Shown here: positions 11,601 through 23,263 of the stretch, one piece after another | How positions within the stretch are numbered: the stretch's first letter is position 1 | Layout: every line of letters begins with the position of its first letter | NCBI GenBank assembly: GCA_903813345.2 | Contig: CAIIXF020000010.1 | Location: forward strand, 15,428,181 to 15,492,180 | Length of the DNA stretch: 64,000 nucleotides | Source of the DNA: Owenia fusiformis | Taxonomy: Eukaryota; Annelida; Polychaeta; Sabellida; Oweniidae | Reading direction: 5' to 3' | Translations under genes and position numbers: made by a program | Notes under the pieces: model-generated | Seen by the model: only the letters and a program-made list of their open reading frames with translations | Databases searched by the model: none | What the model was told of the DNA's origin: nothing

Positions 11601-14600
11601 AGAATTTCTGGCTTTGGTCTCTTGTTTTGGTGTGACCTGGAGTGAAAAATGTAATTCATAAACTGAATTTTGCAAACTGAGATTGATGGATATAGCATAA
11701 ATAGACACAGATTGATTGCGCTGTCCTCTTTAACGTATACATAAAAATAATCTCTAAGACTTGAGAATTAGTATGCAATGTCACTCAAAATTGAAACTTC
11801 TGATTGGGTAAGGAGACGAAGTCTTCTCACTTTTTGCATACTTTTCCATAACTTTTTGTTGGTACCTCGCTCTCAGGAAATTGGATGCCAACAGCTTCTT
11901 GATCAGCAATGAGACTTCTATTTGATGATATGCAGCTTTGAGGTCAGCTGTATCCCCCGTGTAAAGTCAATACACCCTTGCTAAAATCCTTATTTTCTCA
12001 AAAGAACTCAGGTTGATTGGGTCTCGACAAGTAGATTCATGTGGGACAGTATTACTAGAATCCGTTTTCAAAAGTGAGATAAGGGGTTCTTAAACAGTAC
12101 ATTGGACTTGCTTTTTAGAACTTTTTGTTGGCTCTACTGCTCAGGTGTCAGAACCATTTTTTCAGGCCTAGTTTAGAGTAAGTTAAGCTTTTAGCCAAAG
12201 TAACTCAGTCCCGAGTCCAGTTCTTACATAATGTAACAGAAAAACAATACCAAGCAAATTACACATGGGTTGTCACACAGGAAGATAACTTGGCACAGTG
12301 CTGATTTTACCATCTCTCATAATGGTCATGATTGCTCAGCCATACATGACAGTTACATAATGATCTAGGTACCATTTGATAGAGGATAAACTAGGATTTT
12401 TATTGCTACCTTTGTACTTTTAAAAAATTGCTCAGGATTCTTGTAATTTGGTTTTGAAGTTGGGTATACTTTTTGTGTACGCCCTGGAGAATGTCACTGT
12501 TTTTTTAACTTACATTTTTCACGTTTAGTATATTAGATGATATATAGTAAAGTATGCATAAAAATTGAATAAATGTATTAAAAAACAATATGTAAGTAGG
12601 TTTAATGACATTTCAAATTGACAAGAATACGGTACATATGGTGGGCTTTTCTCAGGATCTGACAACATGATTGCATGATGCTGTTTGAACAGACTTTACA
12701 GGCTATTCGGACATGTTTGATGAAGCTAATACACCAGTACACGTCCTTCCCGGGATTGTTATTTTCATAATTTAGACGAAAGGTCAAAATTTCATGTGGG
12801 TGCAATGATGATACTTCTAATTCCTAGTAAATAACACCCCAGAATAGTGCTATGAAAGAATATTGATAGAAAATTTTCTTTGGAAAAAAAATTGAATTGC
12901 TCAGGATTATTCTCAAAAAATGTATGTATATTTGTTGTATTTGGCAATCCCTTGTGAATCGGGTTCACCTACTGAGATTTCTTCCAAACAATTTTATCAA
13001 TGCTTTGATTCCTTTCCGTTTCATTCAGTTTGATCTGTATAGCAACTTAGCAAGCTACTAGTAAATTTATTATTACAATTTCTATTTCTAAGAACTATTT
13101 TCTCATATCATAAGGTGAAAAGCAATAAATGACGACGTAATCAAACGCTTCATAGGGAATGATAAACATGCTATAAGTGAGTTGCGAAATCTATTGTCTT
13201 TTTCCTATAACAGTTTCAAGAAAATAAGAATTGTGTTGGATAGATTTGGAAACATCAAGATTATCGTATAACCTATTTCTAAGAATGATCTCTACAAGTA
13301 TATTTGAAGTTATCCTCCCTCATAAAAAAGTAACATAGAATGCAGATAGGATTTATTTTATTATGAATTAAGATTACAAGCTAATTAGCAGAAATCAGTC
13401 AGTTTGTATTCTTTCTTCTTGTATAGTCCACTTCCTCTTTCTGCATCTTGGTTCATCTTAGGGACGACCTAAAATACACAACAACACGCAACAGTTAGAC
13501 CATGTGATTCTTGTCATGTTTGATTGTATATTCTTTCTTGTCATTGTAAAATACTACAAGTCTGAGTCCTGGGGCCTGAGTTCCAAATGTTTCACACTCT
13601 CTCCGATTCGCTGATGAAATATGGTGTTGGTGATAGGAATGATTATCTTTGGAGCATAGGACCTCCATTCATGAATGAATTTGCAAGATTGCCACTAAAA
13701 TGCTTTTTTCAAGATTTCTTTTATAACTGAAATACCAGCAATAAAATCTCATCCTATTTAAAGGGCCAGTGTTTTATGAGAAAAGGGATTCCAATGTGGA
13801 TTCCAATGTGGCCACTCATTGCAAAACCTCCCGGTGCATGTTTCCTAATAAATATTCCATGTGATATGTCCGAGTGATAACTCAAATACCAGTTGAAAGA
13901 TTTTGTAGGCTCATGTCTGTATACCTTATAAGCATATGACCTTTTTTGCTCGAGAAGGAATATATCTGCTACCTTCAAAATTGCCACCATTTTAAAGGGT
14001 TAGCTTCATCACTCAAATTTGATTCAAATTGGCCACATCTCAAGAAGACATTTCCGTATTAGCCGATTAAAATGACAAAAACAGAAAGATTGTAATAAGT
14101 ATCGGAACGACTTACTATTACAGAGAATTTCTCTGTATGTAGTGCCTGCACATGACGTGTCTGTTACCACCCCCGGATCTGATATAATAAAATCTTTCAA
14201 TTTACAAGAGGAAGTTCCTGGGGTCCATTCAAAAGACTTGCAATCAAATTCGTCATAAAGGATACAAGTTCTTTGACAATCCCCTAAGTTTTCAAGTCCC
14301 GTCACAGTCGCCTCGGTGCCTGTAGTAAGGCTTGTACAGGTTGTTAACTGGCGTTGCGCCCATTGCACTAAACAATAAGATTTGAGACCAATTATAATAT
14401 GACAGTAAGTATATGCATGTTCTGTCGCGATGCGACTTTTTATGCTCATTTCAGCAATTTAATATAATAGGAGATCGGCTAACTCATAACTGATGATATC
14501 GTGATTGTCACATTTCGATTAATCAATGATCATATTAAAGTGTGTCACACAATTTGCTTTTCACATTCTCGCCAATAGAATCGAGAAGTACCTCCTGAGC

Positions 14601-17600
14601 CTCTACAGATAGCTCGGCTGCAACTCCATTCTCCGCTGGGCAAACATGTGATTGGGTCCCCATCATCTAAAAATCTTCCACAATCGTCGCAGCTGAAGGT
14701 TGCGATTGATCCCAGAGTTGTAGTGCTGTATGAAACGCTAAGGAAGTTGGTTCCATCATCAGGGTTGCCGCAATCCACAGCTAAATGTATGTCGATGCAT
14801 TCTTTTTATAATGCATTCGATAATATTAACAACTCGTTACACTTAGCACTCAGACATCAACATTTTCTAGGTTCATATAAAGGCGTATGTAAAATCAACT
14901 TATCGGATTACCTTTTCCTCATAAATGCCGCGGGTTGCTTTTTAAATAAGGTAGTCTAGTATTTATATATTTTATCAAATACAAACATATTACACAATAA
15001 TTGTATTAATTCAATAGTAGAGTACAAATAAAACAATTAGCAGATTACTGGATATCTTTTATGAGAAGTAATAATTTTCAATTTTGTAGGATAAGCTTAC
15101 GTTCACAGGTCGTATTATCACCACTCCACTCTGCTCCAGTAACGTGGTGGTGACTGTGGCTACTGCTGGAACTTGAACTGGATGCATGCCCGTACACTGT
15201 CTGGCATACTCTTGTAGAGTTTCCATTCAATACAAAACCTTTGTCGCAGGAATAAATAGCGACACCGTTTATCAATTGTAAGGAGCCATTCACCGGAGCC
15301 TCCAATGGTTCACACTCCACTATGCCTTTGTTGCTCTTGTGGCTTTTGTGGCTCTTGTTTTTTCTGTTGCCTCTCCGGCGGTGACATGTGGAAGCTTCAA
15401 TTAAGACCAAAATCAACACCATCGTTAGCACTTGTTTCATTTCCATTGTTATCTATAAATAATAATTGAAAACAGCACATTGCGTAAACGTATGTTCAGT
15501 TTACAGTCGCATTACACATTGGTACGATTTTAAGTTCAAACACGAACTAAGGCACCCGGCTGTCTTTTAGCAAAGCCAGTAAAGGATAAAACTAACTTTT
15601 GAACACATTAAAAAGAAAAATCTGTACCAAATATAGCCTGGACCCCGTGCTGTTTTTTCTTTTAATTTGAAGTCTGCACTTACTTTCGGTAAAATATCAC
15701 GAATAAAAATTTAAACAAGAAGGTATTCTCATTAAAAACATGCTCGTTGCCAGCTACTGATAAGGGAGGAGGTGGGGGCTAAGGTGTCCATGCTAAACAA
15801 ACTCCCTTCGTAATTTCAAGGATATGGGAAGGGAAGGTAAGAATTTTCTTTATACCTTATTTCACGAGTTGTAGGCATGATTCCCACGACATTTTCATCA
15901 CAAACGTGTGTCAGTATCATATGTTCAAGAAAATATGCATGTTTGCGAACAATTCAAATAGCTCAGAAGACAGCAGAATTGTCGAATAATTAATACTTTA
16001 TTTTTGTTACGTAAACGGAATTTCAAAAATGGAGAAGATCTGTGCATTCTAACCTGTTTCGTTTACGTAATAAATCGACTTACCTATGAAAGGTTGCTGA
16101 CTGATTCTGAACAATCAGATGAGTCCAGCCTTTGAAATAGTTAAAAATCATGATTCTGTTGTCATCTGTTATATCACGCGGTACTAACTTCGACCGTTAA
16201 TTAGAATTTTTGACCTACCGGATGTTTGAAATCAAGGATTACAAGTCTCATACTGCACCGTTTTTCTTCAAACTTGTTCCATTCAAAGCATAACAAAAAT
16301 CCCTTTCTGTTGGTACATTATTCTCTTAAACAGAGTCCCTACTTCCAGCGGCATTTTGGTCCCCAGCTGTAAGAAGGCCTTCTAACAGCTGGGGACCAGA
16401 CGCTGCTAGAACGAGGGACTCTTTACAATAAAGTAATGCACTGAAAGAAAGGCAATTTTGTTTTGCTTTTAAAGGTATAAGTTTGAAGAAAAACGGTGCA
16501 GTATGAGACTCGCAATCCTTGATTTTCAAGCATCTGGTACTGGTCAAAAATTCAAATTAACGGTCGAAGTTAGTATCGCGTGTCTATTTGTTCACAATTA
16601 TATATACATTTTCTTAAACATCTACAAGTTTGTGATAACAATGTCGTGGGAATTCTGCCTACAACTCGTAAAATAAAGAAAAATCGTGCCTTCGAGGTTC
16701 CGTTTGTTACCGAAGTGAACCGTTTCGGTAACATACGTTAACCTAATCGAGTGGACCACCGTCCAGTGTTTAACGTCTTACAAATTATGAAGTCCCATTG
16801 CTATAATTTCCATAAAACTCAAATCAAACATTTTCTTACCAGAGATGATTAGCACCACTCCCGTTTCCCCAAAAATTGTGTCGACGTAGCAGATTCCGGC
16901 GATCGCTTCAGAGTGATAAATGTTCCGCAAGAATGTTCATCTTTAAATCAGGCAAATACGCCTACGGATACGCACCAGCAAAGTGAAAGCTATTAGTGAG
17001 GAGACAAAATCAGATCAAAATAAGGCTACATATAAAAGGATAAAAATATATTAAACAATACAATTAGACAAACAGGGTATCTTATGAATTTCTAGGGGTT
17101 AGGTCAGAGGGGGAGAAACACCAGGGTTCAAAGATGACATACGCTTATAATGTAAATCTGTATTGAGATGACACGGTCGCTGATTGGTCAAAAGTCGACA
17201 AACAAATGACGTCATCAATGACGGTTTCAAAATTTTCGAAATACGCTTCGAATAATATTATGTTCATTTCTGGCGTGTTAACCAATATCATAGCTTCTCA
17301 TTTCACATCAAGATAAAGAAAGGTGTACGGAATATGCCTATATCAATTATAACATCCCATCGAAGTGTAGTATTTGATAACTAGCCGATGAACGAACGAA
17401 GGTGGTAAGCAAGAGAGGTAATTATGTCTGTCATCTTGAAACTCTGGGGCTTTCCCTCCTCTTGGGTTAGGTATAAATAGAGTGTGATTGGTTCTTGTCT
17501 CATGCTTGTTTCACGTGATTGTAAAATCTAGACAAGATCATTGGTTAGATTGCTCGTATTAAATAATAAACACAGGTGCGGTGAAACATTATCAACTCTA

Positions 17601-20600
17601 AATCCTAACGCGGATATTTCTTCTTATATTTCATGATTTTCGAAACTTTTCGACAAAATAATGATTGATGAACGTAAAAGAATTTATATATTTTATAAGT
17701 TGTGTGAAAATTGAACTCTATCTGTGATGAAAAATGGGCGTCTCATATCTCCTTCATCAAGTTCTATTTAAAAAAATGTATGCGACAGAAACAAAATTTG
17801 TCAAATTTCAATGATAGAATGATGTAAATTTATTCCAGGCATACTGTTATCGTGGGTCATGCATGTCAAGAGACGCTCAGTGCAAGAATATATTTGGACC
17901 AAGTAAGTTTATTCATGGGTTTTTCAATTGACATCTTTCTTTTTGTGCAGCCCATGTTAACAGTTAACGGATATCTCAAAGACCAACTGCTACCAAACAC
18001 CAGGCCTAATACCAAACGTATTAAATAAATAACATCAAATAATTTAGAGAAATACGTTATTCCTTGTCAGTAAAATAAAAAAAACGTGCATATGTTATAC
18101 GAAACTGTTTATCATTTAGGTGCTAGTAATAATGTTGCTTGGTGTTACGATACTCTGAATGGCTGGACGGACGCATATGGCAACTGCGGAGTTGCATCCA
18201 TTGATTCACAGGGAACAGAGACATATATTGAATGTGCCACTGCGGATAAAATGTGTGGTAAAATCCAGTGCGCTCATCCAGATCCAGGAGTAGTCCTCCC
18301 TGTAATTGGAGACACGGTCACGGGAACGGTTGTTACAAGTGGTGATTACAATTGCAAGTATGTAAACACTGGTCATGCAACAGAGGTTGAAAGTTCATGA
18401 TGGGCATTCTATTGAAAGCCCATGGCGAGTTGCTACTGAGCAACCACTGTCTTTTATTATTTTAATTACAAGTTAATTTAATTTCTCGGAATAACTAAGT
18501 CATTCTAACTGTTTACTGTTCTCAACATGTACGTATAGCGATATTGTTTTAGAATTATTTTTAATTGATTTATTTTTTAGGGATAACTAAGTCATTTATT
18601 ACTACTAAGTCAAAACCGTTCACTGCTTTCAACTTTACCCTTCGTAAAGCGATGTTATTTTAGAATTATTTTTACTCATTCAATTTGGGATTATAATTCG
18701 AAAAACAACACACAGTGCTTTGAATTTATTTTTTCTGCATAGGGATTAAAATAGTTGAATGTGTGACATCTGCCATGGCGTGATCAATGTTTTGGTGTAG
18801 AATTAAAGTTATTAAGTTAAAATATTGTCATTGATTTTCTTTGTAAATGTGAATTGAGTAATATGTAATGAATTCCAATAAATTATTAATATTGTGATTA
18901 ATATTTATCAAGCGGTGTCTCATTTACCACATTTGTAAGATTAATTTGAAAGTTCTGGTCTTATTGGTTTGCAGGGGAGGTGATGTCGAATTTGCTGATA
19001 TGCCTAATCCTGGCTTGGTGGCTGATGGTACAGAATGTGGCTCTGGCATGGTAAGCAAATTGTTTGAGTCATATCCCCACACACCTCAATATCAACTCTT
19101 GTTAAGAGTTCAGTGCTAACCCAAAATACAATTAACAATATTTCTCCCTTCTCAGATCCCTAAACTGGTCATGAAGGCATTAAGTGTAAAATCTCTCTGA
19201 ACAATTTAACAAGCACATAATTAAATATATTGATGTTTAAAGTTTACTATTGAAGTTTTAAATTGATAGCTGGTAAAAGTATTCATAGTTTGAATTGAAG
19301 TTTGATTTTAAAGCAACTTGTTACACAATAACTTAATAATGACTCAAATTGCAAATGCCTGTACGTGCATTATGCCTTTGACTTTTCCACAGGTATGCAA
19401 GGCGCAGAAGTGTATTACGTTGTCAGCTGCAGGTATGGCCGTCACGTGTAGTTTGGTGAATGGTATAGAATGTGCAGGGCGTGGGGTAAGTAAACAAGAA
19501 ATGTTATAAATATAATGTGACTCAAGTTTAGTTTTGAAAGAAAGTTACCGATAGTTGTCACTGAATATTAGTAATTTTGTGATCTAACTTATTAGCCATC
19601 ACTAAATATTAGTAATTACATTGTGATTTAACTTATTACCCATAGAGTCAGGCCCAGAAAGTAACCAAAACTAATTTGGACTATATTTTATGAGTACTAT
19701 GCTTGTACATTAGCAAATGTAACTTTCGGCTGTCGGCTACCGGATTAACTTACTATTTTATGGCCAGCAAGTCATTTAAATGTGAATGGAATAGTGGCAG
19801 ATACGATTCATATTTATATGAGTTGGTCACAAAATAGTAGGTTAATCCGGTAGTCGACAGACGAAAGTTACATTTGCTAATGTACAAGCATAGTACTCAT
19901 AAAATATAGTCCAAATTAGTTTTGGTTACTTTCTGGGCCTGACTCTATGGGTAATAAGTTAAATCACAATGTAATTCGCAAATACAAGCTAATATTATTG
20001 CCCGTAAAGATATTAGCTTACCATATTAGCCACGTAGATGCCCATTGCATTCGTTTGACTTCGCTTTTTAAAAGAGAGCTTCATCTTGGGACACTAATAT
20101 TACTAATTACATAATTCATCCTAGTAGGAGTCATTAAGGTCAGGTCCAGGTAATATTCATTACTAATTGGACTAAACCAGGGGACTTTATTTTCTCTGCC
20201 ACCGATATACATTTTGATTAAATTTTTAGACATGTTCTCAAAGCGGCAGGTGTGTCTGTACTGGGAATTATGACGCAGGTACACATTGCGAAACTGAGAT
20301 CGATCGTAAGTTATTTTAATTTTTATTTTTAAAATATAGTCGATATAATATCATCAAAGCAATCTGTTGCCAATATGAGATTATGATTCAAGTTATGTCA
20401 GTAAATAGTTTCATTGAAACTTGTATTATTTGTATTTTTACCATATTTTATGTTTCATATATCACGAATGTCAAAACTAAAATGTGAAATGATATGCATC
20501 TATATATACACAAAAATTGCAACTTTAAAAACATAATTTGGTAACATTGGTTCAAAGATAATATTATGCTCACCCCAGCCCTACGCCTTTGGGGGTGAAT

Positions 20601-21755
20601 GGGCGATTGCGTTATCTGACGGAGCATGTAGTTATGCAAGGCTCTTAATCAGGGAAATGTGATCTGATGATGTTTAGAAAGTTTGGTGCTTTATTCCAAG
20701 ATTCAACGATGACCGGTTTTTCACAATTGATTTCATCATTAATGAGTGAATGGAAAATTGCTATGCATGTAGAGAATATACATTTAGGGGGTAAGGAGAC
20801 ATCTCACGAGTTTCGCACTAAATTCTACATGAATTTAATTTCATTAAGGAGAGGGGGGGGGGGGGGGTAATTTCATCGAGTCCTATTGACCTATTATGCT
20901 TTCCTGTGTCTTAAATCATAGGGTAATCTGATGATGTTTGGAAGTTTCGCGCTTCATTTCAAGAATGACAATCTTCGCACGCTAGGTCTTCACTGTGTTC
21001 AGATGGGTGGAAACCAAGTGAACGAAGGTGAAAAACGATATATCGACCTGTTTTTCACAATTAATCCCTTTTAACTGAATTATACAGTTTCATATAATTG
21101 TTTGCTTCAGCTGCAACATTACTAAGATGTTACCAGTGTTCCGATTCTGGATCCTGCGCTACTAACTTCACATCAAATGTTACCTCGGTGACGTGCGAAT
21201 CCAACAGCATGATATGTAAAGTAAGATTTCAATTTTCTTATCCATAGAATGATTGTGTACAGACTGTTTTTACAAAAACAAATCTTTACATTTATATATA
21301 AAGCATAACGAATGGTGGAACCTTATCTATTTTAGAAGACCAGATGTCAGAGTTGTGTACGTACATATTATCAGATTCTGGTTTACACTTAAAAACTCTA
21401 AAGAAGGTAGAATAAACAAAACAAAATTCAACTGGTCTATTCAATATTGATATACATGTACGTGTACTTGCAGGTTGATAAATTAACGACTACTAGTGGT
21501 TCATTGCCACAGTTTACAAGAGGGTGCGCCTACGCCAGTGAGTGCTCTGAGGCATGCCAGACAGCCGCAGGGGTATCTAGCCTGTGTACTAAATGTTGCT
21601 CGACTAGTCTTTGTAATACAGACATAATGGGGGACGTTGGTACAATTCCTGACCCCATTTATAATCCCGGAGGAAACTCTGGTCTAAAAGAATACGCCAG
21701 TTTTCTCTCAATTATTTCAAGCCTACTGTTTGCGTACATCTTTTTAAAGGAATAG
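5655..21755 (+). CDS. ADAM metalloprotease with EGF-like and Ly6/uPAR-like C-terminus, GPI-anchor type tail
   Basis: Exons: 5655-5935, 6362-6514, 6874-7054, 7402-7482, 7697-7765, 7999-8171, 8359-8525, 8804-8852, 9419-9578, 10474-10650, 10887-10937, 17839-17902, 18120-18357, 18975-19050, 19393-19485, 20230-20305, 21111-21220, 21474-21755. All borders are GT-AG and the frame stays open for 826 aa. Signal peptide 1-21. Prodomain contains HCYYHG, STCDGLRG and a cysteine-switch TCGH (Cys180), and ends at a furin-type RKKR (204-207) split across exons 3/4. The reprolysin domain carries HELGHNLGMLH (355-365) and a CIM Met-turn (379-381), so it should be an active zinc protease. Disintegrin region about 420-510 (CRAANGECDL loop), then the cysteine-rich region, an EGF-like exon (672-697), a Ly6/uPAR-like module (about 698-780, ending CCSTSLCN) and a hydrophobic tail. 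ADAMs normally end in a transmembrane helix and cytoplasmic tail; here a GPI anchor seems likelier. Intron 11 (6.9 kb) hosts an antisense gene. Confidence 0.93.
9616..9880. repeat. ~147-bp tandem duplication in ADAM intron 9
   Basis: GGAAAACAAACCCCAACTAT recurs at 9686 and 9833 with similar flanking sequence, so the unit is about 147 bp in two diverged copies. A C-rich tract follows near 9893. A 109-codon plus-strand ORF further on (10098-10427) shows no domain and lies wholly in the intron. Confidence 0.5.
12505..12885 (-). repeat. dispersed repeat, copy A (inverted partner at 32.3 kb)
   Basis: About 380 bp matching 32283-32676 in reverse orientation, including GTTTAGTATATTAGATGATA and a stretch around CATGTTTGATGAAGCTAATA. 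No coding capacity or clear terminal repeats are visible. It sits in ADAM intron 11, downstream of the nested minus-strand gene. Confidence 0.7.
13352..13362 (-). terminator. polyadenylation signal of the nested sushi-PAN gene
   Basis: Two overlapping AATAAA hexamers on the minus strand, about 95-105 bases past the proposed TAA at 13458. They support the short terminal exon of the nested gene. Confidence 0.55.
13458..15446 (-). CDS. secreted sushi (CCP)-PAN/apple protein nested in ADAM intron 11
   Basis: Minus-strand exons 15446-15101, 14780-14592, 14367-14116 and 13468-13458, with phase-1 introns throughout, give 265 aa. The signal peptide (MVLILVLIEAS core) precedes a basic Arg/Lys/Ser/His stretch. 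A first CCP/sushi module (about 43-116) contains a Ser/His-rich insert before its terminal WSGDNTTC. A second sushi-like module (117-180) starts VDCGNPDDGTNF and has EWSC near its end. A PAN/apple-like module (about 190-262) carries CQRTCILYDEFDCKSFEW. Such modules bind proteins or sugars in extracellular adhesion, clotting-like or immune roles; the exact role is unknown. The fourth exon encodes only three residues and a TAA; it is the least certain part but is followed by AATAAA. The whole gene lies inside an intron of the ADAM gene on the other strand. Confidence 0.8.
15841..16685. mobile_element. large foldback element in ADAM intron 11
   Basis: Inverted arms run from about 15841 and 16685 towards a centre near 16375, where CCCCAGCTGT and ACAGCTGGGG face each other. 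Shared arm sequence includes CTAACTTCGACCGTTAATT and CGAGTTGTAGGCATG. The left arm is longer because it holds an insert of about 150-200 bp, itself bounded by GTTACGTAAACG and CGTTTACGTAA. A 73-codon ORF inside is just arm sequence. Confidence 0.75.
17100..17470. repeat. dispersed repeat, partner of 53.5-54.2 kb
   Basis: Sequence from AGGGTTCAAAGATGACATAC through the GGGCTTTCCCTCCTC stretch reappears, inverted and diverged, across 54190-53515. The distal copy is interrupted by a 168-bp MITE. No protein is encoded. Confidence 0.65.
18485..18680 (+). repeat. ~100-bp tandem duplication in ADAM intron 13
   Basis: Two diverged copies share GGNATAACTAAGTCATT, a cgTTCACTG/GTTTACTGTT stretch and TTTTAGAATTATTTTTA, spaced by roughly 100 bp. 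It is intronic with no coding content. Confidence 0.5.
19614..19976. mobile_element. foldback MITE, family F copy 1 (longest)
   Basis: A 363-bp near-perfect palindrome with outer ends AATTACATTGTGATTTAACT and its complement. The inner arms contain GGATTAACTTACTATTTTATG and CATTTGCTAATGTACAAGC-like sequence. Two shorter relatives share the inner arms at 23003-23217 and 25044-25208. It lies in ADAM intron 15. Confidence 0.85.
20640..21075 (+). repeat. local tandem duplication in ADAM intron 16
   Basis: TAATCTGATGATGTTTGGAA (about 20924) and TGATCTGATGATGTTTAGAA (about 20661) start two related segments. Both are followed at some distance by GTTTTTCACAATTRAT. A poly-G run lies near 20851-20867 between them. 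It is not coding. Confidence 0.45.
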
Positions 21756-21782
21756 GCTAACTCAGTTGATCTCAAATTGTAA

Positions 21783-21788
21783 AATAAA
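21783..21788 (+). terminator. polyadenylation signal of the ADAM gene
   Basis: AATAAA begins 28 bases after the TAG stop of the ADAM reading frame. A short 3' UTR is implied. Confidence 0.55.
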
Positions 21789-22519
21789 ATTGTTAAAGTC
21801 TTTTTTTATATATTTTTTTATCATTAAATACATGTATATAATCTATTAAATGATGTGTTGTGTTGTGACTTGGTGCACTGGTGATCACATTGACCTGTGT
21901 GAGAGAACTTCATCTCATGAGAAATCATCACCAAGACACCTCATCCTTTTCCCAAGACACCCCAATTCACATAGCATAGCTTCAACTTTTAAAAGAATAT
22001 GTAAAAAGAAGTAAAGTATAGATTTACAGCAATTACACACTTTTTTAATAGATTGAGAATCGTTTAGATCATTTTATTAATAACTGTTTGACAAAGCCAT
22101 CAAGTTCTAATCCTCTTTTCATAAAAATGATGCAAAATAGGATAAAGTCTACTAATACAATGTTATTACATTCACGATATCTAATATTATATCAATTTGA
22201 ATCTAAATTTTTTCATTAAGCTTTTATATACACATTTTAGAAAATGTACCTCGTAAAATAATGTATTGTCGGATTGAAAAGGTACCATTACACGTTGTTT
22301 TTGCAGTCTTAAAACATAGTCCTAATCCCGGGGTCCTAACGTCCAAGTGACACTTCAAAACACAAAATATCATTAAAAATGAGTTAATGAAGGTATGTTC
22401 AATACGCAAAACTCTTTTTAACAGTAATAATGAGAAGGGGATTTATACATTATTTTACGAGACAACATTGTTTATCAATTATATAACTGGGATGAATTGT
22501 ATCTTTGGGATGAGTTACC
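21789..22519. other. intergenic, no gene recognised
   Basis: AT-rich sequence between the 3' ends of the ADAM gene (plus) and the methyltransferase gene (minus). The missing C-terminal exon(s) of the methyltransferase were looked for here without a convincing hit. Confidence 0.35.
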
Positions 22520-22682
22520 TTAGAGATGAGTAGCATCTCAAACAATGATCTAACATAAAAATTCAAGACACCCCGAGGTGAGGTGTTATCTTCTGAAAAC
22601 AACATATGTGAAGCGATCTCGTACGTTAGTGTCCTTTTTAGAATTCGATCCCTTGTATTCCATAGGGACATTGGAACAGAGG
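22520..22682 (-). pseudogene. degenerate duplicate of methyltransferase exon 6
   Basis: Minus-strand reading gives LWNTRDRILKRTLTYEI, matching exon 6 of the methyltransferase (LWNTMDRTQNGTLTYEI), then EDNTSPRG, after which similarity to the intact exon is lost. The AG that should precede it is mutated (TTCCAATGTCC instead of TTGTAGTGTTCC), so it probably cannot be spliced in. It lies downstream of the intact exon, consistent with local duplication and decay. Confidence 0.65.
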
Positions 22683-23002
22683 TTGTTATAAAAATACTTC
22701 ACCTCCTTCATATATATAAAAATTCGGGACACTCTCCAGCCCATGACCGTTCAAAATCAGGACCAGAGTCCATCGGGCGTTTCATGCAAGTCGATTTGGT
22801 AAAACAATCAAGAGGATGAGAATGGGTTCACAGTAAGGCCCACCATATTTTCAACATAATTGATTTGCTATTACATGGATTAGCACATAAAAGAACTCAT
22901 ATATTGCATTAAATTATTTACTTTCTAACATTTTTGAGTATTTCACTTTATTAGGTCCCATACGCTGTACGTAATACACATTACATAAATGCATTTTTAA
23001 CT

Positions 23003-23217
23003 CATATACAGTTGCCTCAGCATGTATTCGCGAATGTAACTAACGGCTATTGGATGAAGCTAGTATCTTATGGGCAACTCATTTAAATATGAATAGTACC
23101 TGCCATTATTCTATTCATAATAAAATGAGTTGGTCATAAAATAGTATGTTAATCCGGTGGCCGACAGCCGTTATTTGCATTCGCGAATACGGAGACAAGC
23201 TGAGGCAAATGTATATG
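23003..23217. mobile_element. foldback MITE, family F copy 2
   Basis: Outer inverted ends are CATATACAGTTGCCTCAGC and its complement. The inner arms contain ATTCGCGAATGTAACTAACG and GTTAATCCGGTGGCCGACAG, shared with 19614-19976 and 25044-25208. It is non-coding and lies just downstream of methyltransferase exon 6. Confidence 0.8.
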
Positions 23218-23263
23218 TTATATATCATTAATCATCTCCTGTAGGTGGATGACATGTACTTAC

